Assembly: GCF_003946405.1 (NCBI RefSeq)
Contig: NZ_RHOG01000004.1
Location: 1 to 64,000 of the forward strand
Direction of reading: 5' to 3'
DNA length: 64,000 nt
Source of the DNA: Lacticaseibacillus yichunensis
GTDB taxonomy: Bacteria; Bacillota; Bacilli; Lactobacillales; Lactobacillaceae
In this document: positions 7,681 to 16,485 of the stretch, piece by piece
Position numbering within the stretch: the stretch's first letter is position 1
Layout: each line of letters opens with the position of its first letter
The notes under the pieces: model-generated
Told to the model about the DNA's origin: nothing
The model's input: only the letters and a program-made list of their open reading frames with translations
The model's database searches: none
Position numbers and translations under genes: made by a program

Positions 7681-7907
7681 GCATGATAGTTGAAAGTTCG
7701 CTGACTGAAGGGAGACATCGCATACCTGGGGGTCCACCGGGGATTGCGACGTTGACGGGCCTCTGAGGACTGTGACAGCTGGAGAGTTCTGAGATCGGCG
7801 ATTTCTCTTTTTGATGGGCGAAGCGCGAATTCGCGAACTCATGCAGCGGTGCGGTCCGGGCCGCTCTGTCGCCGGGGCGACCGGCTAGTGGCGTGGCGCC
7901 GGGGCGG

Positions 7908-8060
7908 CTGGCGCAGGCGAAAATTGGGCTCAGCCCTGAAATTATCGTTAGCGGCTCGGCCGCTAACGATAAGGCCGAGCTTGGAGACGGACGCGGCACC
8001 TTTCCGCGGGCGGCTCCAAGTCGTGCCCAGGGCGTTCCAGCCCGATTTTCGCCAAGCCAG
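7908..8060 (-). repeat. Family A structured repeat, copy A4 (diverged)
   Basis: It has the same plan as the 148-bp copies at 13138, 40491 and 41006. Outer arms contain GGCGAAAA and TTTTCGCC, then come GGGCTGGAACGCCC on the minus strand, a middle hairpin, a 13-bp hairpin (TTATCGTTAGCGG with its complement), and GGGCTGAGCCC. The paired sequences differ from the other copies while pairing is kept. The rest of the gap 7681-8194 shows no gene. Confidence 0.65.
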
Positions 8061-8149
8061 CAAGCCCCTGTGCCCGCCACTCGCCGTCGCCCCCAACGCA
8101 CCGCAACAACAGACGGCACCCGGCACCACACCAACCGCAAAAAGAGTGC

Positions 8150-8178
8150 AAAAAAAGCGCCCCACCGGAGTGAGACGC
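8150..8178 (-). terminator. tuf terminator
   Basis: GCGTCTCAC pairs with GTGGGGCGC, using G-T pairs, followed by seven T on the minus strand, 17 nt past the tuf stop. Confidence 0.75.
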
Positions 8179-8194
8179 AATTGAAGGCTATTGA

Positions 8195-9385
8195 TTAGTC
8201 GAGGATCTCGGAAACGACACCCGCGCCAACCGTACGGCCACCTTCGCGGACCGTGAACTTCGTACCCTTTTCAAGGGCAACCGGAGCAATCAGGTCTACT
8301 TCGAAGGTAACGTTATCGCCAGGCATAACCATTTCAACGCCGTCTGGGAGTTCGATGACACCCGTAACGTCGGTTGTATGGAAGTAGAACTGCGGACGAT
8401 AGTTGGAGAAGAACGGTGTATGACGGCCGCCTTCTTCCTTGCTAAGGACATAAACTTCACCCTTAAACTTGTTGTGGGTCTTGATCGAACCTGGCTTTGC
8501 CAAAACTTGGCCACGCTCAACCTGATCGCGGTTCACACCACGAAGCAAGACACCAACGTTATCGCCGGCTTCGCCAAGGTCAAGGGTCTTACGGAACATT
8601 TCAAGACCGGTAACAGTGGACTTGATAACCTGTGGCTTCAAGCCGATGATCTCGACTTCATCACCAATCTTGACAGTCCCACGATCGATACGACCAGAAG
8701 CAACAGTGCCACGGCCGGTGATGGTGAAGACGTCTTCAACAGGCATCAAGAAAGGCTTGTCGGTGTCACGGACTGGCGTTGGGATATATTCGTCAACGGT
8801 GTCCATGAGTTCCTGAACAACGGCTTCCTGTTCTGGGTCGCCCTGAAGAGCCTTCAGCGCAGAACCACGGATAACAGGAATATCGTCACCAGGGAAATCG
8901 TATTCGGACAGAAGTTCACGAACTTCCATCTCGACCAAGTCAACCAATTCGTCATCGTCAACAAGATCAGTCTTGTTCAGGAAGACAACGATGTAGTCAA
9001 CGCCGACCTGACGCGCAAGCAGGATGTGTTCGCGAGTCTGAGGCATCGGGCCATCAGTAGCGGCAACGACCAAGATCGCACCATCCATCTGAGCGGCACC
9101 GGTGATCATGTTCTTAACGTAGTCAGCATGCCCTGGCGCATCGATATGTGCGTAGTGGCGCTTTTCCGTTTCGTATTCAACGTGGGCGGTGTTGATGGTG
9201 ATGCCACGTTCCTTTTCCTCAGGTGCGGCATCGATTGATGCGTAGTCCTGAGCTTCGGCCAATCCCTTTTCAGAGAGGACCTTGGTGATCGCCGCGGTCA
9301 GAGTAGTCTTACCGTGGTCAACGTGCCCGATGGTACCGATGTTGACGTGGGGCTTAGTGCGTTCATAATGTGCTTTTTCAGCCAT
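8195..9385 (-). CDS. tuf: Elongation factor Tu
   Basis: The 396-residue protein is full length and delivers aminoacyl-tRNA to the ribosome as a GTP complex. The G1 loop GHVDHGKT (residues 20-27), the DAPGH motif, NKTD and the SALK motif are all present. It is followed by the two beta-barrel domains, ending [20 protein letters not shown] precedes the ATG by ~10 nt. It is transcribed alone from a strong promoter at 9450-9478 and has its own terminator. Confidence 0.98.
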   Translation of the reverse strand: MAEKAHYERTKPHVNIGTIGHVDHGKTTLTAAITKVLSEKGLAEAQDYASIDAAPEEKERGITINTAHVEYETEKRHYAHIDAPGHADYVKNMITGAAQMDGAILVVAATDGPMPQTREHILLARQVGVDYIVVFLNKTDLVDDDELVDLVEMEVRELLSEYDFPGDDIPVIRGSALKALQGDPEQEAVVQELMDTVDEYIPTPVRDTDKPFLMPVEDVFTITGRGTVASGRIDRGTVKIGDEVEIIGLKPQVIKSTVTGLEMFRKTLDLGEAGDNVGVLLRGVNRDQVERGQVLAKPGSIKTHNKFKGEVYVLSKEEGGRHTPFFSNYRPQFYFHTTDVTGVIELPDGVEMVMPGDNVTFEVDLIAPVALEKGTKFTVREGGRTVGAGVVSEILD

Positions 9386-9449
9386 GAAAAACGAACCTCC
9401 TGTATTTTATCGTAAAGATACGGGCAAACCCCGCAATCCTTTACGTACT

Positions 9450-9478
9450 AGTGTACTACATTTGCGCGCGAATACCAA
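9450..9478 (-). promoter_or_regulatory. tuf promoter
   Basis: Minus-strand TTGGTA (9478-9473) and TACACT (9455-9450) lie 17 nt apart. The leader to the ATG is about 60 nt. Confidence 0.6.
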
Positions 9479-9586
9479 AACAAATATTCCCGCGGGAAAT
9501 GAATTCCGAAAACGATTATACCGAGAACCGGCGGCTTTGTAAACAGGCGGCGTCAAGAATTTTCTGTTTACACCTAAAAGCCGAAC

Positions 9587-10501
9587 TTACGCCATATCGG
9601 CCAGTTTCGCTGTCTGTTCGCCCAGCCAGGCCAGCAGCGTTTGCATCGCCGGTGACAATGGCGCGCTGTCCTTATGTAGGTAATCATAAGCAAATTGCTT
9701 GGGATCGGTAATGGTCTGGTCAATGAACGGGTATAAATAACCTAATTCAAAGCGCAAGACCTGCACCGTCGCGCGCATCAATTCGGGATCGCCCAAGCCC
9801 ACTTGCCGCTGGACCTGGTCGAGCACAGCCAAAAGCGTCGGATCATTCAGCACCCCTGGCAGCTCATCCGGCACCACCTCACCGGATGTCTGATAGCCCA
9901 ACACGGTCACGGGTTCGCGATCACCCACCGCCGTCAACGCGTCGAGCAGCGAAATGCGCACCGCCGGATGGACGTCCTCGTCTGTCAGATTTGGCCTGGC
10001 CGCCTCGATCATTAGCTGGCGTGGCAGACGACCGAGCTCCTTGATCACCTGTTCCTGTTTGTGGGCATCAAAGCCGCCGAGATGTTTGAGTTCCTTGGCC
10101 AATTTTTCCAACGCCGGTTCGTTAGCCGCCAGATCCGCCGCCTCGGCGTCTTCGATGCGCTGCTGCAATGGCGGCCGCTGAATCACGGCGACATGTGCCA
10201 GCATCGCCCATGCGAAGCGGTAATCTGGTAGCGCGAGCAGTGTGTCATAAAGCAGCTCGGTGTCCTTGGCCGAGGCCAAAAAGTCTTCCATGTACTCGGA
10301 CACGATCGGCAGCGCCGAGGCACTTTGCTCAAGGCCGTTATACGCCTGCACGAGCTCGCGCCCCACTTCAAAAACAGGCGTGCGCTGATAGGCTTTTTCC
10401 AGATGCGGAACCGCGGCCGCAAAATTGCTGTTGCGAAGCGCGCTTTCCCCGAGGCTGAGATGCCGGTCCACATTATCCGGCAGCGGGACGATTTTTCCCA
10501 T
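9587..10501 (-). CDS. TPR-repeat protein
   Basis: The 304-residue protein starts at ATG 10501 behind AAAGGAG; the longer frame upstream lacks a ribosome site. Residues ~12-110 form tetratricopeptide-like helices (LSLGESALRNSNFAAAVPHLEKAY). The C-terminal part is all-helical with no recognised domain. There is no signal peptide, so it is probably a cytosolic scaffold. It lies 63 nt downstream of a GNAT acetyltransferase in the same direction and is probably co-transcribed. Confidence 0.75.
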   Translation of the reverse strand: MGKIVPLPDNVDRHLSLGESALRNSNFAAAVPHLEKAYQRTPVFEVGRELVQAYNGLEQSASALPIVSEYMEDFLASAKDTELLYDTLLALPDYRFAWAMLAHVAVIQRPPLQQRIEDAEAADLAANEPALEKLAKELKHLGGFDAHKQEQVIKELGRLPRQLMIEAARPNLTDEDVHPAVRISLLDALTAVGDREPVTVLGYQTSGEVVPDELPGVLNDPTLLAVLDQVQRQVGLGDPELMRATVQVLRFELGYLYPFIDQTITDPKQFAYDYLHKDSAPLSPAMQTLLAWLGEQTAKLADMA

Positions 10502-10564
10502 GATAATAGCTCCTTTGTCGTATTCACCGTTCAGTTTCCGCCAACACGCGGGCAAAGGCAAGCC

Positions 10565-11107
10565 CTACCGCGGATCCGCTGAGCGCTTCGCCTCATATTC
10601 CGCGCGCGTCAGGCCAAAGCGCTGCTGGACCCGATAGCGCCCGTGCAGCAAAAAGCCGAAGCGACTCTCCCCTTCGCGTGTGAAGCCCAGGCGCGCGAGC
10701 ACGTTTTCGGAAGGCCGGTTGCCCGCGGTCACATTGGCGTACACATAGGGCGCCTGGTTCTGGTCAAAAAGATACTGGAGCTCGCCCCATGCGGCCTCGG
10801 TTGCGTAACCCTGATGCCAGTATGCCGAGGTAAAAGTATAGCCGATCTCCCATGTTTTGAGCCAGGGATCCTGGTCCATGTTCAGCACGCCGATCATCCG
10901 GCCATCGCTTTTGCGGGTCACCGCGACAGCCGGCAGCACCAAATACAGTTGGGCAAACGTCTCGCGCGCCCGCTTTTCCGTTTGGGGGCGCTGGCTGCCC
11001 ATCGCACCCCAAGCCATGCTGGCGGGATCGGAGACGAGCGCCAAGTAATCCGCAAAGTCTGTTTCGCGCCCCATCCGCATGATCAGGCGTTCTGTCTCAA
11101 ATAGCAT
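10565..11107 (-). CDS. GNAT-family N-acetyltransferase (RimJ/RimL-like)
   Basis: The 180-residue protein has the RimJ/RimL-like pattern: LFETERLIMRMG at the start, GRMIGVLNMDQD (strand 3-4), IGYTFTSAYWHQGYATEA (acetyl-CoA loop) and NRPSENVLARLGFTREG at the C-terminal core. These enzymes move an acetyl group from acetyl-CoA to an amine; the substrate is not evident. The ATG has GGGAGG 7 nt upstream. Confidence 0.85.
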   Translation of the reverse strand: MLFETERLIMRMGRETDFADYLALVSDPASMAWGAMGSQRPQTEKRARETFAQLYLVLPAVAVTRKSDGRMIGVLNMDQDPWLKTWEIGYTFTSAYWHQGYATEAAWGELQYLFDQNQAPYVYANVTAGNRPSENVLARLGFTREGESRFGFLLHGRYRVQQRFGLTRAEYEAKRSADPR

Positions 11108-11148
11108 CGCAGGTCCTCCCTCTATTTTGGACTTAGCCTGTATTCTGA

Positions 11149-11205
11149 GCCGCTGTCCGTTTTAGCTTAGATCACAGGCCTGGCCGCTGTCCGTTTTGGC
11201 TTGGA
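11149..11205. repeat. Pair of 23-bp direct repeats
   Basis: GCCGCTGTCCGTTTTAGCTT occurs at 11149, and again at 11183 with G for A at two places. The second copy folds into GGCCGCTGTCC/GGACGGCC. It lies between the GNAT promoter side and the rnjB terminator. Role unknown. Confidence 0.5.
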
Positions 11206-11235
11206 CGGCCACACACGGTCCTTATTCGTTGAAAG

Positions 11236-11265
11236 CAAAAACGCCAGCAAGGACTCGCTGACGTT
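11236..11265 (-). terminator. rnjB terminator
   Basis: AACGTCAGC and GCTGGCGTT form a 9-bp stem followed by a T-run, directly past the RNase J2 stop codon. Confidence 0.75.
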
Positions 11266-11271
11266 CGCGTT

Positions 11272-12954
11272 TTACTGACGTTTGGTGCTGTTTTGATTGA
11301 CTTCCATGATCACCGGCAAGATCACTGGCCGGCGCTTGGTCTGGTCAAACAGGAAATGGCTGAGGTCCTCGCGCACGGATTGTTTGAGCGTGCTCCAGTC
11401 GAATTCCTTGTTGTCGAGCTGCTTTTGAACGGTCTTGGTGACGAGATCGCCCGCTTCGGCCAACAGATCCTTGGAGGTCTTGATGTAAACGAAGCCGCGA
11501 CTTGAGATCTTCGGGGTGGACACGATGCGTTTTTTCTTGCGATCGATGGTGACCACCGCGATGAAAATACCGTCCTCGGCCAACATCTTGCGGTCGCGCA
11601 AGACGATGTTGCCGATGTCGCCGACCCCGATGCCGTCGATCATGGTGTTGCCGGCATCGACATGACCCGCGTTGTGCATCTTCCCTTTTTCATAAGAAAC
11701 AATGTCGCCAGGGTTCAGGATAAAAATATTCTGTGCCGGAATGCCAACTTCTTCCGCAATCTCCTGATGCGCCGCAAGCAAGCGGTATTCGCCTTGCACC
11801 GGAATGAGGTACTCCGGCTTGAGCAAGTTGAGCATCAACTGCAGGTCCGCCTTGTTGGCATGACCGGAGGCGTGGATGTCGTCCGAGATCGCCTTGACCT
11901 CGCCGCCTGCGCGGTAGATCATGTCGCGAGTCTTGGCCGCCATTGTCTCCATCGCATGGGAGATCGAGGTGGTAATGAAGACGAGGTCCCCTTCGTGAAT
12001 GTGGACCAAGCGATGACGCGAGGTCGCCATCCGCTGAAGGGACTTGAGTGGCTCGCCCATCCGGCCCGTTTCAAGAATGACAACTTCTTCATCCTTGAGG
12101 GTCTTGAGTTCTTTCGTCGACGCCAAGATGTCCGGTTTTGGCAAGGTGATGTCCTTCAACCGAATGGCGGTGCGGACGATCTTTTCCACTTCCCGGCCGG
12201 TCAAAACAACGCGGCGATTGGTGGCGGCGGCTGCGTCCAACACCTGCTGGATGCGTTCGATGTTGCTCGCAACGCTGGCCACGATCACGCGGCCCGGCTG
12301 ATACTTAATGGTCTCCTCGATCTTGGTCGCAATCTCGTGCTCACTCGCGTTTTGATAAGGCGACTCAGCGTTGGCGGAGTCGGATAACAGCGCGAGCACC
12401 TTGCCGTCCCCAATCTTCGCGAGGCGCGACAGGTCCGTTTGATACATCGGGCTTGCGCTTTGATCGAACTTGAAGTCGCCGGTGTAAACGATCTGGCCAC
12501 TCGGGGTCTCGATATCGATGCCTAGCGACCCAGGAATACTGTGGGTCGTGCGGAAAAACGAGACTTTGTTCTTGCCAAAATCGATTACGGAATGCTCATC
12601 AATGACATGATAGTCGTTGAATTTTTTCGCCTGCGGATTGCCAGCCGCGGCCAGCTTCGCAAGCGCGATGGTCAGCTCGGAGCCAAACACCGGAACCGGA
12701 TGCTCGCCGACAAAATATGGCAAGGCACCCACGGCATCCGCATGGCCGTGCGTGAGGAAAATGCCAGCGATCTTGTCTGCATTTTCTTCCAAATAGGTAA
12801 GATCCGGAATCACGATGTCGATGCCCAGCAGTTCGTTGTCCGGGTACTTCAGGCCGAAGTCCCCGACAAAAATTTGACCGTCCACGTCGATGGCGTACAT
12901 GTTTTTTCCGTTTTCGCGGACGCCACCGAGTGCGATCACTTTGATTTTGCTCAT
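11272..12954 (-). CDS. rnjB: Ribonuclease J2
   Basis: The 560-residue metallo-beta-lactamase/beta-CASP ribonuclease works with RNase J1 in mRNA decay and RNA maturation. The metal motif reads HGHADAVG (H69, H71, D73), with Ala at position 74 where RNase J1 has His. This is the usual signature of the weakly active J2 subunit. The beta-CASP segment (DGKVLALLSDSAN) and the C-terminal domain are present. J1 lies at 47277, so the two subunits are encoded ~34 kb apart. The gene stands alone with its own terminator. Confidence 0.93.
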   Translation of the reverse strand: MSKIKVIALGGVRENGKNMYAIDVDGQIFVGDFGLKYPDNELLGIDIVIPDLTYLEENADKIAGIFLTHGHADAVGALPYFVGEHPVPVFGSELTIALAKLAAAGNPQAKKFNDYHVIDEHSVIDFGKNKVSFFRTTHSIPGSLGIDIETPSGQIVYTGDFKFDQSASPMYQTDLSRLAKIGDGKVLALLSDSANAESPYQNASEHEIATKIEETIKYQPGRVIVASVASNIERIQQVLDAAAATNRRVVLTGREVEKIVRTAIRLKDITLPKPDILASTKELKTLKDEEVVILETGRMGEPLKSLQRMATSRHRLVHIHEGDLVFITTSISHAMETMAAKTRDMIYRAGGEVKAISDDIHASGHANKADLQLMLNLLKPEYLIPVQGEYRLLAAHQEIAEEVGIPAQNIFILNPGDIVSYEKGKMHNAGHVDAGNTMIDGIGVGDIGNIVLRDRKMLAEDGIFIAVVTIDRKKKRIVSTPKISSRGFVYIKTSKDLLAEAGDLVTKTVQKQLDNKEFDWSTLKQSVREDLSHFLFDQTKRRPVILPVIMEVNQNSTKRQ

Positions 12955-13137
12955 GTGAAATACACCTCAGAAAATTTTATTGAATTTTTCTCGAGACTCG
13001 CGACCGGCTTCAACGTGGGGCTTCGCCTGCCACCGCCATGGACGCGGACTCAACGATAAACTTCTGTTATTAGTGTACCACACTCCGAAATGCGTTGCGA
13101 AAAGTGGCATATTGTGTAAAAAAACGAGTAAACGCCC

Positions 13138-13285
13138 GGGTGGGCTCCGGCCGAAAATCGGCTGGAACGCTCCCAAGCAACTTTGAGCCCGCGGAAAGCG
13201 CGGTCTTAAAGCTTGCTTTCGGCGTAAGCGGCACAGCCGCCAACGCCGACGAGGGGGCTGAGCCGTTTTCGGCCGGAGCCCACCC
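13138..13285 (+). repeat. Family A structured repeat, copy A1
   Basis: The element is 148 bp. Its terminal arms (13138-13157 and 13266-13285) are exact 20-bp inverted copies. Inside are GGCTGGAACGCTCCCAAG, a hairpin around CTTTGAG/CTTAAAG, a hairpin GGCGT-GCGGC/GCCGC-ACGCC and GACGAGGGGGCTGAGCC. It lies between rnjB and the small membrane gene. Bases 12955-13137 and 13286-13482 hold no gene I can support. Confidence 0.8.
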
Positions 13286-13483
13286 TACATCAAGCATTAT
13301 AGATATGGCACTTTTGGCCGTCATTTCGCTGGATCGGTACGCTGTCATTTCGCGGGTCGGAGCCGGGACGTCGTGTGTCCCGAATTGTGTTGTGCTTGCT
13401 AGATATGTCCACCTCTCCTATCGATCTCGGCGAATTGAGAAGTCCAATCATTACCAGTTCTATTATTCCCCAGAATCAAAACA

Positions 13484-13508
13484 GGCACCGACTGTTATTG
13501 TCGGTGCC
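13484..13508 (-). terminator. Terminator of the 37-residue gene
   Basis: A perfect 9-bp stem GGCACCGAC/GTCGGTGCC with a T-rich tail lies 12 nt past the stop codon at 13520. Confidence 0.75.
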
Positions 13509-13519
13509 CATTATGTAGG

Positions 13520-13633
13520 TTAGTGCTTAACTGGAATTGGGATGAGGCGCCGGCTCTTTTGGTGCCAGACCACGGCGGCGGTGGTGGCTAGGACGGCGGC
13601 AGCGGCTGGGACAGTGATCAATAAGACTTTCAT
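13520..13633 (-). CDS. 37-residue single-span membrane protein
   Basis: ATG 13633 follows AAAGGAG at ideal spacing. The frame reads MKVLLITVPAAAAVLATTAA, then VVWHQKSRRLIPIPVKH. It is one hydrophobic helix (residues ~3-23) followed by a positively charged tail, so the N-terminus probably faces out. It has its own terminator. I recognise no family; small proteins of this design occur as toxins, regulators of membrane complexes and leader peptides. The good ribosome site and terminator argue that it is real. Confidence 0.65.
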   Translation of the reverse strand: MKVLLITVPAAAAVLATTAAVVWHQKSRRLIPIPVKH

Positions 13634-13786
13634 ATAGGTCAGCTCCTTTGTTTTGATGAGTTCATCGTAACTGGGAGTTGTGCGCGTATTTTGCGCAGAA
13701 GATGAAGGTCTTGTGGTGTTTTGCTTGCGTTTTGGTTAAGCGGCCACGGGCACACCAATCAGAGTTTGGTGACGCAGCCTAATTCG

Positions 13787-13908
13787 AGTTGAGCTTCGCC
13801 GAGCAGGGGTGAGACATGTAGTCGCCCTAGTCGCCTGATGGCCAAGTGCGCCATCAACCGCCCAGGGCGAACTACCTGCCCACCCCTATGCGCTCGGCTG
13901 CGCACCCT
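13787..13908 (-). repeat. Family B structured repeat, copy B6
   Basis: A 122-bp copy in minus orientation, with ends AGGGTGCGCAG and AAGCTCAACT, a conserved TTGATGGCGCACTTGGCCATC core hairpin split by its loop, and paired outer arms. It lies between the 37-residue gene and the rpsO terminator. Bases 13634-13786 show nothing else. Confidence 0.7.
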
Positions 13909-13910
13909 AA

Positions 13911-13933
13911 AGTTGGGCTCCGGTGCGCACCCT
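13911..13933 (-). repeat. Family B remnant (fused ends)
   Basis: On the minus strand AGGGTGCGCACC runs directly into GGAGCCCAACT. This joins the left and right ends of family B with the whole middle deleted. It abuts the T-run of the rpsO terminator. Confidence 0.6.
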
Positions 13934-13964
13934 AAAAAAAGAAGCACCCGCTGACGGATGCTTC
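13934..13964 (-). terminator. rpsO terminator
   Basis: GAAGCATCCG and CGGGTGCTTC form a 10-bp stem (one G-T pair) followed by seven T, 16 nt past rpsO. Confidence 0.8.
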
Positions 13965-13979
13965 CCATGATTTTTCAAA

Positions 13980-14249
13980 TTAACGACGCAGGCCGAGGCT
14001 CTTGATCAGGTCGCGGTAACGCTGAACGTCTGTCTTACGCAGATAGGCGAGCAGGTTACGACGATGGCCGATCTTCTTCATCTGGCCGACATAGCTATGA
14101 TGGTCCTTCTTGTTAGCCGCCATGTGATCCTGAAGGTTCAGGATGTCCGCAGTCAAAACCGCGATCTGGACCTCTGGTGAACCAGTGTCCCCTTCGTGAC
14201 GTGCATACTTCTGGATGATCTCGTTCTTTTGTTCTTGTGAAATTGCCAT
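13980..14249 (-). CDS. rpsO: 30S ribosomal protein S15
   Basis: The 89-residue protein is complete and binds 16S rRNA in the central domain of the small subunit. Conserved [16 protein letters not shown] and the [10 protein letters not shown] helix are present. The start is ATG 14249 behind AGAAGGG. An in-frame TTG-type extension four codons upstream overlaps the leader and is not used. It is divergent from rpsT across a 243-nt spacer. Confidence 0.97.
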   Translation of the reverse strand: MAISQEQKNEIIQKYARHEGDTGSPEVQIAVLTADILNLQDHMAANKKDHHSYVGQMKKIGHRRNLLAYLRKTDVQRYRDLIKSLGLRR

Positions 14250-14367
14250 GGTAATTTCCACCCTTCTTATAAATTGCCTGAGACTGAGCGAGGCGCGGTG
14301 AACCGCCAGACCAAGCGACAGGTTCGTAGTACTTGACTACTTTACCGGAAGGCCCGAGCAAAAGCAA
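14250..14367 (-). promoter_or_regulatory. rpsO promoter and possible S15-binding leader
   Basis: TTGCTT (14367-14362) and TAAAGT (14344-14339) are spaced 17 nt on the minus strand. The ~80-nt leader has GC-rich complementary blocks (GGCGGTTCACCGCGCC). In related bacteria S15 represses its own mRNA through a leader junction, so this leader may do the same; that is inference. Confidence 0.5.
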
Positions 14368-14409
14368 GCTTTTCCCGCCTATCAAGCCATTTCCCTTTAC
14401 AAGTTTTTA

Positions 14410-14438
14410 TTGCATTGATAGAGGCGCTCCGGTATAAT
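14410..14438 (+). promoter_or_regulatory. rpsT promoter
   Basis: TTGCAT (14410-14415) and a consensus TATAAT (14433-14438) lie 17 nt apart, facing rpsT. Confidence 0.7.
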
Positions 14439-14498
14439 CGTTCCTGTTGAAACGAAATCAGTTCATCGAAAAATCCACTTTGCGGAGGTGAAATGCAC

Positions 14499-14753
14499 AT
14501 GCCACAAATCAAATCTGCGATCAAGCGCGTTAAGACCGCGACGGCTGCCCGCGAGGCAAACGTTGCGCAGACCAGCGCGATGCGTACCGCGGTCAAGAAG
14601 TTCAAGGCTGCGCAAGAATCTGGCGCGGACAACGCCCAGGACTTATTCAAGGCTGCGACCCGTTCGATCGATATGGCTGAGACCAAGGGCCTGATCACGA
14701 AGAACAAGGCTGGCCGCGACAAGAGCCGCCTGTCCGCTTTGATCAACAAATAA
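14499..14753 (+). CDS. rpsT: 30S ribosomal protein S20
   Basis: The 84-residue protein has the family start [13 protein letters not shown] and the basic three-helix bundle that binds the 5' domain of 16S rRNA. ATG 14499 is chosen by homology. Another ATG two codons upstream (14493) lies closer to GGAGG and could be used, adding Met-His. The gene stands alone between its promoter and a strong terminator. Confidence 0.95.
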   Translation: MPQIKSAIKRVKTATAAREANVAQTSAMRTAVKKFKAAQESGADNAQDLFKAATRSIDMAETKGLITKNKAGRDKSRLSALINK

Positions 14754-14770
14754 TCAGTAACCTTAAAAAT

Positions 14771-14805
14771 AAGCGACCTGCTTTTGCGGGTCGCTATTTT
14801 TTTGT
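14771..14805. terminator. rpsT terminator (bidirectional)
   Basis: AGCGACC and GGGTCGCT form the stem, followed by seven T on the + strand. The minus strand has TATTTTT after the stem, so it may also stop transcripts of the 14856-15359 gene. Confidence 0.8.
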
Positions 14806-14855
14806 GGAAAATTCGGTGCGGCCGGCCGCCATCAGCCGACGCTCGCGCTATTTGC

Positions 14856-15359
14856 CTAGTTCAACACAAACGCAAACACCGCATCCCCCGGCCACCAATA
14901 CTGGTCATCGCAAACATACCCGCGCAGATGCAGCTGGCCCGCGACGTTGCGCAGGTAAAAGCCCCGCGGTGCGTCGAGGTCGCCGGGGGTGGCGGTGGCC
15001 ACGGTGACAGCAAGATCAGGCACTGCTTGACGGTGCATCTCAAGGTCCTGGCTGGCCGGCTGATCACGCCACTGGAGGCGGAGAAAAACAGCCAGCGCAA
15101 GCGGCGCCAATTTGAGCCCCGCCCCGATCGCCGCCCGGTAGATCTGAGGTAAGGTGGCGCCGCCGGTCAGCCCCAGCGCCGCGATCGGCACCAGGCCGAC
15201 GCGCACCTGATATGGCGGCTCTTGTGGATACAGTGGCATCATCTCAAGCAATTGGGCAGCATGCTTGTTGAGCTGAATATGCGCGGCGGCCAATTGCGCA
15301 CGCAACTCGTCGCGCGTGGCACCGCCCATTTTGATCGTGATCACCATCATATCGGCCAT
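14856..15359 (-). CDS. Hypothetical protein downstream of holA
   Basis: The 167-residue protein starts at ATG 15359 behind GGGGGTG. I do not recognise the family. It starts with a strand (MMVITIKMGG), has a helix (RAQLAAAHIQLNKHAAQLLE) and a middle hydrophobic stretch that might be one membrane segment (LKLAPLALAVFLRL). It ends with two aromatic strands. It lies 80 nt after holA and is converging on rpsT. Confidence 0.65.
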   Translation of the reverse strand: MADMMVITIKMGGATRDELRAQLAAAHIQLNKHAAQLLEMMPLYPQEPPYQVRVGLVPIAALGLTGGATLPQIYRAAIGAGLKLAPLALAVFLRLQWRDQPASQDLEMHRQAVPDLAVTVATATPGDLDAPRGFYLRNVAGQLHLRGYVCDDQYWWPGDAVFAFVLN

Positions 15360-15439
15360 TGTGCGCACCCCCTGCCTGCGAGCAGACCGCCTCAGTGCCG
15401 TCCGAACGCCGCCGATTTTTCCCCGACGCCTCTGACCCG

Positions 15440-16465
15440 TTACCGATGTTGCCCGCAATATTTCAAGACAAATAATTCAAACGCCAATTCCTTGTCGATG
15501 CGCCCAGTCTTCATAGCCGCCTCGGTGTCGACGAGCCCCAGATACGCGGCCCGCAGCGCAGAGCCTTCTACACCACGGCTTTCACGCATCGCCATTTCGA
15601 TGCGGAACGGGGCGGCTTTCAGCGCCGCCGCAATGCCGCCCTGGTCGTAGCCTTTTCGCATCAGAATCTGCACCTGAAGCAACAGCCGAAATTGGCTGAG
15701 AAGCAGGCTGTTGAGCTTGATCGGTTCCTCTTTTTGCAAAAGGAGGTCGCGATAAATGGCCAGTGCCACATCGGCCCGCCGCCGAACCACCGCGTTGACC
15801 ATGTCAAAGACCCGGTCCGTCAGTTGCTTGGGCACCAGCGCGCTCACCGCCTGTTCATCCAGCGCGCCGCCATTTTGCGCGTACAGTTCCAATTTTGGCA
15901 GCTCATGCATCATGACGGAATAATTGGCGTTGGTGCGCTGGGTGAAGGCCGCCATGCCGTCTCGCGTGAGCGCAAGTCCCTGCTTTTTCAGCTCGCGATT
16001 GATGGCCGCGGTGGCCTCCCCGCTTTTCATCAATTGGGCATCGACCGTCACGCTATTTTTCACCAGCGCGGTCGTGAGCTTCTTGCGCCGATCGAGTTTC
16101 GCGTAAGGCGCGACAATGACCATCACCGTTGACGGCGCCGGATCCTTGAAGTAGCGCTCAAGGCCGGCGAGGTCATGCTCGATCTTGCCAGCGTTTGTTT
16201 CACCAGTCAAAAAATAGGGCTGCGTGATCACGACTTCGCGGAGGTCGCCAAAAAACGGCTGCGAGGTGGCATCATCCAGCGCCACGCCGACCGGGGTTTG
16301 GCGCATGTCATAACTAGCCATGTTCATCGTCTGCTGGTCGTCCGGAATAAGCGCAGCCAACGCGGCCAGAGCCTCTTGTTGAAGGGCCGTTTCTTCGCCC
16401 AGCAATAGGACGAGCGGTGGTACCTTGCCTGTCTTCAATTGTTTTGCCAAGTCCGCAACGCGCAT
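15440..16465 (-). CDS. holA: DNA polymerase III subunit delta
   Basis: The 341-residue protein is the clamp-loader delta subunit that opens the sliding clamp. It has the VPPLVLLLGEETALQQEAL start, the YFKDPAPSTVMVIVAP strand and the conserved C-terminal three-helix region (LLLSQFRLLLQVQ). ATG 16465 is chosen because AGGAGG lies 5 nt upstream. It begins 20 nt after the comEC stop, as in most Firmicutes, and is probably part of the comEA-comEC transcript. Confidence 0.93.
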   Translation of the reverse strand: MRVADLAKQLKTGKVPPLVLLLGEETALQQEALAALAALIPDDQQTMNMASYDMRQTPVGVALDDATSQPFFGDLREVVITQPYFLTGETNAGKIEHDLAGLERYFKDPAPSTVMVIVAPYAKLDRRKKLTTALVKNSVTVDAQLMKSGEATAAINRELKKQGLALTRDGMAAFTQRTNANYSVMMHELPKLELYAQNGGALDEQAVSALVPKQLTDRVFDMVNAVVRRRADVALAIYRDLLLQKEEPIKLNSLLLSQFRLLLQVQILMRKGYDQGGIAAALKAAPFRIEMAMRESRGVEGSALRAAYLGLVDTEAAMKTGRIDKELAFELFVLKYCGQHR

Positions 16466-16485
16466 GATGGCCTCCTTCAGAAAGA

